The notes below the pieces were generated by a model. The model was not told the DNA's origin, searched no databases, and worked only from the letters and a program-made list of their open reading frames with translations. Below are positions 1 through 4,561 of a DNA stretch of 7,573 nt, in pieces. Position 1 is the first letter of the stretch. Each line of letters starts with the position of its first letter. A program made the position numbers and the translations under genes. The DNA is taken from positions 1 to 7,573 of the forward strand of contig USKC01000148.1 in NCBI GenBank assembly GCA_900555195.1, read 5' to 3'. This DNA comes from an uncultured Lachnospiraceae bacterium. GTDB taxonomy: Bacteria > Bacillota > Clostridia > Lachnospirales > Lachnospiraceae.

Positions 1-2164
1 TCGTGATGCCGGCCCGCTGGGCGGCCATCAGCTTCTCTGGCAGGCCGCCGATCGGCAGGACGCCTTCCCGCAGGGATACTTCGCCTGTCATGGCATAATC
101 GGTATCTACGGCGCGGCCCGTAACCAGGGAGGCCAGAGCGGTTACCAGAGTGATGCCGGCGGAGGGCCCGTCCTTTGGCACAGCGCCTGCGGGTACATGG
201 ATATGCAGATCCCGTTCAGAGAGAATCTGTGTTTCTTCCGGATAGAGAGATTTTACGATGGTCAGCGCGATCTGCACAGATTCCTTCATTACATCTCCCA
301 GCTGTCCGGTGATCGTCAGGCCGCCCTTGCCTTCCGTCAGCTTGCTTTCGATGAACAGGATTTCTCCTCCGGCTCTGGTCCATGCAAGACCGGTAACCAC
401 GCCGGGTTCCCTGACGGTCAGTTTCCGTTCATGGATGCGCTGTTTCTTCCCGAGATATTCGGAAAGATTCTCCTCGGTGACATTCAGGCAAAAGGCCTTG
501 TTCCCGGCCTGGCTCTGGCCGCGCACGAGCTTGACGGCTGCGGTCCGGCAGAGGGTATCGAGAAGCGTTTTCAGGCTTCTGACGCCGGCTTCCATGGTAT
601 ATTCATCGATCATTTTGCGCAGAGCGCCGTCGCTCAGCGTGAGCATGTTTTCCTGGATCCCCATGGAGGAAAGGGCCTTGGGCAGCAGATGCTTTCTGGC
701 GATATGGAATTTCTCCACAGCCGTATAACCGGGGAAGGAGATGACCTCCATGCGGTTCAGCAGAGGTTCCGGAATGGTGTCCGTGGTGTTGGCCGTGCAG
801 ACGAACAGCACATTGGACAGATCATAGGGGACGTTCATATAGTGGTCCGTAAAGGTGTTGTTCTGCTCCGGATCCAGAACCTCCAAAAGGGCGCTGGCCG
901 GATCTCCGCCGTAATCTTTCGCCAGTTTGTCCACTTCATCCAGAACCATGACCGGATTGGATGCGCCGCTGCGCTTCATGCCTTCCATGATGCGGCCGGG
1001 CATGGCGCCGATATAGGTGCGCCTGTGGCCGCGGATTTCGGCTTCGTCCCGGATGCCGCCCAGGCTGATGCGCACATATTCCCGCCCGAGCGCCTTTGCG
1101 ATGCTCTGGCCGATGCTGGTTTTGCCCGTGCCGGGCGCGCCCACAAACAGCAAGATGGAACCGCTTTGCTTTTTACCGAGCGCCATGACCGCAAGCTGCT
1201 GGATGATGCGCTCTTTAACCTTTTTCAGGCCGTAGTGATCCTCATCCAGGATGGCTTCCGCCTTATCCAGATCAATGGAAGGGGTGCGGGGCGTTTTCCA
1301 GGACAGGCTGGTGACAAAATCCAGATAGTCATACAGCATGCCGTATTCATGGCTTTCTTTGCCCTCCTTGCGCATGCGGCCCAGCACCTTTTCCGCTTCT
1401 TTTTTGGCTTCCTTGTTCATGCCGGCTTTGGCAATTTTTTTCTCGAATTTGCGCACATCCGACTCGTTTTCCGGATGCATATCATCCAGCTCCTTCTGGA
1501 GATAATCGATCTGCTTGCGCAGGGCGGCTTCCCGGTACAGCTGTTCCTGATTATCCTTCTGGGCAGTTCTCGCCTCTTCGGATACTCTGGCAACTTCCAT
1601 GAATTCCCGGATGGAGCGGGTGATCAGCTCGTAGCGTTCCCTGCGGGAATCGGTGGCCAGAATGGCATATTTTTCTTCCACGCTCAGATTCAGATATTCC
1701 GTGAGCGCACAGGCCAGGTCATAGACATTTTTCCGCTGAAGGATAAAGCTTCTCGCCCAGAGCCCCCATTGATAACCCTGAACGAACTTTAACAGGGAGG
1801 AACGCAGTTCGCTGAAGCTGGCCTTTTCTTCTTCTTCCGTCATATCCGCCTGTTCCGGACGGATGGAAGCTTCTGCGGTTATCTGTCCGTTCTCGATTTC
1901 CAGCCCTGAGACATCCACGCGCTCCAAGGTCCGGACCTGAACAGTATCGCCGTCACTGGCACCTTCTACACGGGCGGAAATACCGATGGGATAGAAATCC
2001 TCTGCCCGAACCGCGTTATCCTCCCGTTCTTCCTTCAGCTGGAGGAAGAGGATATCCGTTCCTGCCTCAATGGGCTCAGAACTCCATTCCGAGAAGAAGT
2101 CCTTCTTGAAATAGTAAGATACGTCTGGCAATAACAATATATTATAGATAGGCCGTATAATCAT
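1..2164 (-). CDS. lon: ATP-dependent Lon protease (LonA type), C-terminus cut by the window edge
   Basis: ATP-dependent serine protease that unfolds and degrades damaged or regulatory proteins in the cytoplasm. The frame is open from ATG 2164 to base 1, giving 721 codons, with no stop in view. The start is supported by AAAGGAG at 2172-2178, about 7-9 bases upstream. The N-terminal substrate domain spans roughly residues 1-200 and a coiled-coil linker about 205-300. Walker A GAPGTGKT is at 342-349, Walker B VLDEVD ends around D409-E410, and a sensor-2 region GVRSL follows. The protease domain has PKDGPSAG with catalytic Ser668 and GGLPEK with catalytic Lys711; their 43-residue spacing equals that of E. 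coli Lon (S679/K722). LonA proteins are usually about 770-810 residues, so some 50-90 are missing. The N-terminus (MIIRPIYNILLLPDVSYYF) differs from the usual LPLR opening and may mark a lineage-specific paralogue. A CIRCE-like operator lies upstream. Confidence 0.97.
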   Translation of the reverse strand, partial: MIIRPIYNILLLPDVSYYFKKDFFSEWSSEPIEAGTDILFLQLKEEREDNAVRAEDFYPIGISARVEGASDGDTVQVRTLERVDVSGLEIENGQITAEASIRPEQADMTEEEEKASFSELRSSLLKFVQGYQWGLWARSFILQRKNVYDLACALTEYLNLSVEEKYAILATDSRRERYELITRSIREFMEVARVSEEARTAQKDNQEQLYREAALRKQIDYLQKELDDMHPENESDVRKFEKKIAKAGMNKEAKKEAEKVLGRMRKEGKESHEYGMLYDYLDFVTSLSWKTPRTPSIDLDKAEAILDEDHYGLKKVKERIIQQLAVMALGKKQSGSILLFVGAPGTGKTSIGQSIAKALGREYVRISLGGIRDEAEIRGHRRTYIGAMPGRIMEGMKRSGASNPVMVLDEVDKLAKDYGGDPASALLEVLDPEQNNTFTDHYMNVPYDLSNVLFVCTANTTDTIPEPLLNRMEVISFPGYTAVEKFHIARKHLLPKALSSMGIQENMLTLSDGALRKMIDEYTMEAGVRSLKTLLDTLCRTAAVKLVRGQSQAGNKAFCLNVTEENLSEYLGKKQRIHERKLTVREPGVVTGLAWTRAGGEILFIESKLTEGKGGLTITGQLGDVMKESVQIALTIVKSLYPEETQILSERDLHIHVPAGAVPKDGPSAGITLVTALASLVTGRAVDTDYAMTGEVSLREGVLPIGGLPEKLMAAQRAGIT

Positions 2165-2194
2165 AAGTGATAGCTCCTTTCTTTTGTATTTCTA

Positions 2195-2221
2195 TCAGCA
2201 GTCATTAAAAGTGAGTGCTAA
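2195..2221 (-). promoter_or_regulatory. CIRCE-like operator (HrcA binding site) upstream of lon
   Basis: Read on the minus strand the site is TTAGCACTC (2213-2221), nine bases, then GACTGCTGA (2195-2203). The CIRCE consensus is TTAGCACTC-N9-GAGTGCTAA. The first arm is a perfect match, the second matches 7 of 9, and the 9-bp spacing is exact. HrcA represses class I heat-shock operons (groESL, dnaK) through this element. Its overlap with the predicted lon promoter fits direct repression relieved by heat or unfolded protein. HrcA itself is not in the window. Confidence 0.8.
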
Positions 2222-2233
2222 TGCGATTGTAAA
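2204..2233 (-). promoter_or_regulatory. Probable sigma-A promoter of lon
   Basis: On the minus strand, TTTACA (2228-2233, 5/6 to the -35 consensus) is separated by 18 bases from TTTAAT (2204-2209, 5/6 to the -10 consensus). Transcription would start near 2197, giving a leader of about 33 bases before the lon ATG. The -10 hexamer lies inside the 9-bp spacer of the CIRCE element and the -35 touches the T-run of the upstream terminator. An alternative -10 (TACAAT, 2226-2231) has no acceptable -35. Confidence 0.6.
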
Positions 2234-2264
2234 AAGAGAGCGAATAAAATCACGTTTTATTCGC
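2231..2264 (-). terminator. Intrinsic terminator ending at the lon promoter
   Basis: A perfect 10-bp stem (2240-2249 with 2255-2264, arms GCGAATAAAA/TTTTATTCGC) encloses a 5-base loop and is followed on the minus strand by TCTCTTTTT (2231-2239). The T-run is only on the minus-strand side, so it ends leftward transcripts coming from upstream of lon. It would insulate lon from the promoter at 2335-2363. Confidence 0.75.
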
Positions 2265-2328
2265 CGTTCCCAGCTGATGGCCAGCTGTACGATATCTTGC
2301 AGCACAGTGATAATGACACCGTGTCACT
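2231..2328 (-). ncRNA. Candidate small RNA (about 98 nt) upstream of lon, or scar of a deleted gene
   Basis: The segment is bounded by a consensus promoter and an intrinsic terminator. It contains no ATG. Hairpins available to the transcript are the operator palindrome near the 5' end, CAGCTG/CAGCTG around a 5-base loop (2271-2287), and the terminator stem. A frame from GTG at the 5' end stays open for about 25 codons and stops in the terminator loop, but it has no ribosome site. The alternative reading is that a regulated gene was lost, leaving its promoter-operator and last codons plus terminator. Confidence 0.3.
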
Positions 2329-2330
2329 AT
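2310..2330. promoter_or_regulatory. Palindromic operator-like site at the orphan promoter's start point
   Basis: The core TGACAC-C-GTGTCA (2314-2326) is a perfect 13-bp palindrome. It extends by three further pairs (ATA 2310-2312 with TAT 2328-2330) across a single mismatch. Lying over the expected +1 of the promoter at 2335-2363, it is placed as a repressor operator would be. Palindromes of this shape are common for TetR-family repressors, but that assignment is inference and no such regulator is in the window. Confidence 0.5.
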
Positions 2331-2334
2331 AGTT

Positions 2335-2363
2335 AATCTATCACAGAAGACGCAGATTGTCAA
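2335..2363 (-). promoter_or_regulatory. Strong sigma-A promoter with no gene after it
   Basis: On the minus strand, consensus TTGACA (2358-2363) is followed by exactly 17 bases and TAGATT (2335-2340, 4/6 to TATAAT). Transcription would start near 2328, inside the palindrome at 2310-2330. No ATG-started reading frame with a ribosome site lies between this promoter and the terminator at 2231-2264. It could read through to lon only if the terminator is bypassed. Confidence 0.7.
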
Positions 2364-2424
2364 TAGGGGCCGCGCAAGTCATATAGCCCGCATAAATTCG
2401 CACCAATCAGATGTCCTTCCCCTT

Positions 2425-2760
2425 TTATGGCAACCTGTTCTTGTCTCCCCATTCGCACATACTGTCCAGAATGGGGATGAGAGACTTTCCTCTCTCTGTC
2501 AAACTGTATTCCACTTTTGGCGGAATTTGGGGGTATTCTTCCCGATGAACAAGCTGATCGGCCTCTAACTCCTTCAGGGTGGAGCTAAGCGTTTTATAAG
2601 AAATTTCGCCGATATACTTTTTCATCTCATTGAACCGCACAACCCCGAATTCCATCAGGGTATAAAGAATGGTCATTTTATATTTTCCGTTAATCAGCGA
2701 CAGCGTGTAGCTGAATCCGGTGGAACTGAGGCACTCATTAGAAATACATCTTTCGCTCAT
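2425..2760 (-). CDS. HxlR-family winged-helix transcriptional regulator
   Basis: Protein of 111 residues, a typical length for HxlR/YodB regulators, which bind DNA as winged-helix dimers. Residues 18-30 (YTLSLINGKYKMT) match the family's LIGGKW-type opening, residues 43-70 form the helix-turn-helix, and residues 76-92 (PQIPPKVEYSLTERGKSL) are the characteristic beta-wing. Cys5 and Cys10 lie near the N-terminus, in the region where YodB- and HypR-like members carry a redox-sensing cysteine; Cys102 is near the C-terminus. GAGG about 10 bases before ATG 2760 supports the start. The gene is divergent from the flavoprotein at 2985, the classic layout for an HxlR regulator and its oxidoreductase target. 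It probably represses that gene and perhaps itself in response to quinones, diamide or other electrophiles. Family call is firm; the inducer is inferred. Confidence 0.9.
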   Translation of the reverse strand: MSERCISNECLSSTGFSYTLSLINGKYKMTILYTLMEFGVVRFNEMKKYIGEISYKTLSSTLKELEADQLVHREEYPQIPPKVEYSLTERGKSLIPILDSMCEWGDKNRLP

Positions 2761-2776
2761 TTATACTATCCTCAAA

Positions 2777-2824
2777 GTAAGTATTTGACTTTAATGTAAG
2801 TACTGCACTTGAATGTGCGTACTT
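2777..2824. promoter_or_regulatory. Repeated operator-like elements in the HxlR-reductase intergenic region
   Basis: Two tandem 19-bp units (2777-2795 and 2796-2814) agree at 15 of 19 positions and both begin GTAAGTA. A third, more degraded unit begins at 2815 with GTGCGTA, keeping the 19-bp period. Overlaid on this is an inverted repeat, AAGTACTGCAC (2798-2808) with GTGCGTACTT (2815-2824), which differs by one bulged base. The right arm touches the likely -35 of the reductase promoter. These are the natural candidate binding sites for the neighbouring HxlR protein; that link is inference. Confidence 0.5.
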
Positions 2825-2850
2825 GTTTTTAGTTTCATTCTTGTTAAAAT
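2823..2850 (+). promoter_or_regulatory. Possible promoter of the flavin reductase gene
   Basis: TTGTTT (2823-2828) and TAAAAT (2845-2850, 5/6 to consensus) are spaced by 16 bases on the plus strand in a strongly AT-rich stretch. The start would fall near 2857, leaving an untranslated leader of about 125 bases before ATG 2985. The -35 is weak (TTG only), as expected for a controlled promoter. The leader ends with a 6-bp hairpin (GTCAGC 2946-2951 with GCTGAC 2962-2967) directly before the ribosome site; no further function is evident in it. Confidence 0.4.
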
Positions 2851-2984
2851 TTTAATATAAGCATTGGGAAAAGTCAATTCTGCAGGAAAAGGATGTATGC
2901 AGGAAAAATCCCATGCGGAGTTACGAATAAAAATGGCGGCGATCAGTCAGCCTGGCTGGACGCTGACGCAAGGGAGGAATCTAT

Positions 2985-3530
2985 ATGAGCAAAAAAATCG
3001 TTGTTATTACCGGCAGTCCCAGAAAGAATGGAAACAGTTTTGCCATGACAGACGCTTTTATAAAAGCGGCGGAAGAAAAAGGCCACAGCATCACCCGTTT
3101 TGATGCTGCAGCTTTGCATGTGAATGGATGCTGCGCCTGTGAAAGCTGTTATAAAACCGGCAAGGCCTGTTCCTTTGAGGATGATTTTAACACGATCGCT
3201 CCGGCTGTTTTAGAGGCGGATGTTGTTGTTTTTACCATGCCGGTATACTGGTATTCGATCCCTGCACAGATTAAGGCAGTCATTGATAAGCTGTATTCGT
3301 TCTGTGTGGCGGGAAAGGATATTGCAGGCAAGGGCTGCGTGCTGATTGCCTGCTGTGAGGAAGATGATATGTCTGTTCTGGATGGTGTGCGAATTCCTGT
3401 GGAGCGTTCTGCGGCGCTGATGAAGTGGAACATGCTGGGGGAGGTATTGATTCCCGGCGTGTTGAATGCGGGCGATATTGCGAAAACGGATGGCTGCCAA
3501 CAGGCTGCTGCCCTCGCAGGCAAACTATGA
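2985..3530 (+). CDS. NAD(P)H-dependent FMN reductase / flavodoxin-fold oxidoreductase
   Basis: Cytoplasmic flavoprotein of 181 residues, the usual length of the NADPH-dependent FMN reductase family, which reduces flavins, quinones, azo or nitro compounds using bound FMN. The N-terminal strand and phosphate-binding loop are at residues 4-18 (IVVITGSPRKNGNS). The second flavin-contacting segment is MPVYWYSIPAQIKAVIDK at 85-102. Between them lies a cysteine cluster (Cys49, 50, 52, 55 and 62) ending in FEDD, a pattern seen in clostridial members related to iron-sulfur flavoproteins. GGGAGG eight bases before ATG fixes the start. It is divergent from the HxlR regulator at 2425-2760, so it is probably induced by electrophilic or oxidative stress. 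The true substrate cannot be read from sequence. An upstream overlapping frame from 2864 lacks family similarity and is not coding. Confidence 0.9.
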   Translation: MSKKIVVITGSPRKNGNSFAMTDAFIKAAEEKGHSITRFDAAALHVNGCCACESCYKTGKACSFEDDFNTIAPAVLEADVVVFTMPVYWYSIPAQIKAVIDKLYSFCVAGKDIAGKGCVLIACCEEDDMSVLDGVRIPVERSAALMKWNMLGEVLIPGVLNAGDIAKTDGCQQAAALAGKL

Positions 3531-3824
3531 TTCAGAAAGGAGACTGCTGTAAAATAGTACGGAACAACGGTAAGGGGTTCTGAGCATTCCTGCAGCAGGG
3601 ACTGCGGACGCTGGTATAATCCGGGTTCTTTGCATTGGTTCGTTTTCGTACGCCGCAGGGAAAATGAATTTGCGGGAATCGCCCGGCGGATGTGGATAAA
3701 ATAGGTGAAAACTGATATAATCAGGTTATAAAAAAGGAAACCGATGATATTTGCCATGGGCCGTGTCACATCTGGTGGCAGCAGCATCGCCGCATTTGTA
3801 TTTGACCGGCAGGAAGGAGCTTTT
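3531..3824. other. Intergenic region between flavin reductase and small membrane protein
   Basis: No convincing gene is seen in these 294 bases. No clean terminator follows the reductase; the only structure is a weak CTGCTG...CAGCAG pairing (about 3544-3598) without a T-run. TGGTATAAT at 3612-3620 is an extended -10-like sequence lacking a -35. A second, better promoter-like pair lies at 3693-3721. An 11-codon frame beginning at ATG 3664 is too short to support. The segment 3744-3824 is in frame with the following gene and would add 27 residues if an earlier start were used. Confidence 0.6.
3693..3721 (+). promoter_or_regulatory. Probable promoter of the small membrane protein gene
   Basis: TGGATA (3693-3698, 4/6) lies 17 bases before a perfect TATAAT (3716-3721). 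Transcription would start near 3728. That places the upstream ATG at 3744 close behind a AAGGAAA-type ribosome site, while the preferred ATG at 3825 would have a leader of about 97 bases. Confidence 0.5.
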
Positions 3825-4052
3825 ATGGTTTGGCTGATCCTGTTGATTGCCGCTGTTGTATTAGCGCCTGTTCTGGTTGGGATAATCGGAAATATCGATT
3901 ATAAGAGGCAGATTACGGGTAAGAAGAAGATGGGGAAGCTGAAGGATTCAGAGCATGTCTATCAGGAAGAAAAGAAGAGGAATCCGGAGATGGAACTGCT
4001 GCGCGAAGAGCCGAGGCTTAAGAGCGCACAGAACCTGTTTGGGCCATGGTAG
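3825..4052 (+). CDS. Small single-span membrane protein of unknown function
   Basis: I do not recognise this 75-residue protein. Residues 2-23 form a very hydrophobic helix (MVWLILLIAAVVLAPVLVGI onward). The rest is a highly charged, Lys/Glu-rich cytoplasmic-type tail of about 50 residues, ending in LFGPW. By the positive-inside rule (YKR and KKK right after the helix) the N-terminus would face outward. The start at 3825 is chosen because GGAAGGAGC precedes it by five bases. An in-frame ATG at 3744, also with a passable ribosome site, would add 27 mostly soluble residues. The gene has its own likely promoter (3693-3721) and a strong terminator-like structure after it (4111-4203), so it seems to be a one-gene unit unconnected to the convergent copper operon. 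It could be a small stress or regulatory membrane peptide, but no function is claimed. Confidence 0.6.
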   Translation: MVWLILLIAAVVLAPVLVGIIGNIDYKRQITGKKKMGKLKDSEHVYQEEKKRNPEMELLREEPRLKSAQNLFGPW

Positions 4053-4110
4053 GCATGAAAAGGAATTCTGAGGATTTCCCGTGGCTGTATCAGGAGGATG
4101 GTTATCAGGA

Positions 4111-4203
4111 AGCGCCTGCTCTCTTTTGATTTGGGAATGAACTGGTTCGGATTGGGCTGTCTGTACAATCCGGACCAGTTCAAGAAGGAGAGGGGCGCTT
4201 TTT
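4111..4203 (+). terminator. Large branched terminator-like structure after the small membrane gene
   Basis: An outer stem pairs AGCGCC (4111-4116) and CTCTC (4119-4123) with GAGAG (4188-4192) and GGCGCT (4194-4199). Inside it a 17-bp stem (4138-4154 with 4166-4182, a single G-U pair) closes an 11-base loop. The whole fold runs directly into TTTTT (4199-4203). The T-run and closing GC stem fit an intrinsic terminator for the plus-strand gene. It is unusually long for a terminator, so a structured 3' RNA or a small RNA is also possible. A 23-codon frame (MNWFG..., from 4137) overlaps it but has no ribosome site. Confidence 0.6.
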
Positions 4204-4230
4204 ATTGAGAAAATATGGAACGCATATGCA

Positions 4231-4288
4231 AAGAACGCCCATCATGCCGCGGACCGGAAGGCTTTTCCGTCTGCGGCATGATGGGCGT
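4231..4288 (-). terminator. Probable terminator of the csoR-copA transcript
   Basis: The 16-bp GC-rich stem of hairpin unit A (4235-4250 with 4273-4288) is followed on the minus strand by TCTTTG (4229-4234). The T-run is short, so efficiency is uncertain. Position, about 60 bases past the copA stop, fits an operon terminator. Confidence 0.45.
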
Positions 4289-4336
4289 ATGGAACAGGAT
4301 GCCGCCGGAAAAGTATTCCGGTTTGCGGCATGATGG
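4235..4336. repeat. Two homologous hairpin repeats downstream of copA
   Basis: Unit A (4244-4284) and unit B (4299-4336) share the same layout: ATGCCGC, CGGAA, five loop bases, TTCCG, GCGGCATGATGG. They differ only in loop bases and small spacers, so they look like copies of one palindromic element. Unit A is extended to a perfect 16-bp outer stem (4235-4250 with 4273-4288). The right arm recurs a third time at 4354-4374, within the last codons of copA (TGCGGCATG...TGGGCGTAT, two extra bases in the middle). The arrangement resembles REP-like intergenic repeats or a small local duplication of the gene's end. Confidence 0.7.
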
Positions 4337-4345
4337 AGCCGTCCG

Positions 4346-4561
4346 TCAGGCGGTGCGGCATGCGGTGGGCGTATAGCCGGCTTCTGTGACCGCGTCCATG
4401 AGCGTCTGATCCGCAACATCCTTTGAGAGGGTTACGACCGCTTCTTTTTTCTCCAGATCCACTTCGGCGGAGGATACGCCGTCCACACCAGCAAGGGCTT
4501 TCTGAACATGGGCCTGGCAGTGTGCGCACATCATTCCTTCTACAGAGAGTATTTTCGTCAT
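4346..4561 (-). CDS. copZ: Possible separately translated CopZ-like copper chaperone (in-frame 3' end of copA)
   Basis: The last 71 codons of copA form a complete CopZ-sized heavy-metal-associated domain: start ATG 4561, metal loop GMMCAHC (Cys12, Cys15 of this product), beta-alpha-beta pattern through AEVDLEKKEAVVTL, ending AGYTPTACRTA. CopZ proteins are about 68-72 residues and carry Cu(I) to CopA and to CsoR in the cytoplasm. A full Shine-Dalgarno AAAGGAG (4570-4576) sits eight bases before this ATG, inside the copA reading frame, where it encodes part of KKGDKE. The simplest reading is that a once separate copZ was fused in frame to copA and may still be made alone by internal initiation. 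That independent product is inferred; only the fused frame is certain. Confidence 0.5.
   Translation of the reverse strand: MTKILSVEGMMCAHCQAHVQKALAGVDGVSSAEVDLEKKEAVVTLSKDVADQTLMDAVTEAGYTPTACRTA

Noticed and set aside
197..1792. A 531-codon open frame on the plus strand opposite lon
   Set aside because: It is antisense to a lon frame with all AAA+ and protease motifs in order; it has no ribosome site and no family features, and its length comes from GC-biased codon use in lon.
2226..2254. TACAAT as the lon -10
   Set aside because: No reasonable -35 at 16-18 bases; the TTTACA-18-TTTAAT pair fits better and agrees with CIRCE placement.
2864..3103. 79-codon frame overlapping the start of the flavin reductase
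   Set aside because: Out of frame with a clear flavoprotein, weak ribosome site and no recognisable domain.
3664..3699. 11-codon possible leader peptide (MNLRESPGGCG)
   Set aside because: Weak ribosome site, no run of regulatory codons and no attenuator after it.
3149..3787. 212-codon minus-strand frame across the reductase and the following gap
   Set aside because: Its C-terminal half is opposite the flavin reductase; the part in the gap has no ribosome site, promoter or protein-like pattern.
4055..4129. 24-codon frame (MKRNSEDFPW...) right after the small membrane gene
   Set aside because: Composition looks protein-like, but there is no Shine-Dalgarno and no support beyond an open frame; not enough to annotate.
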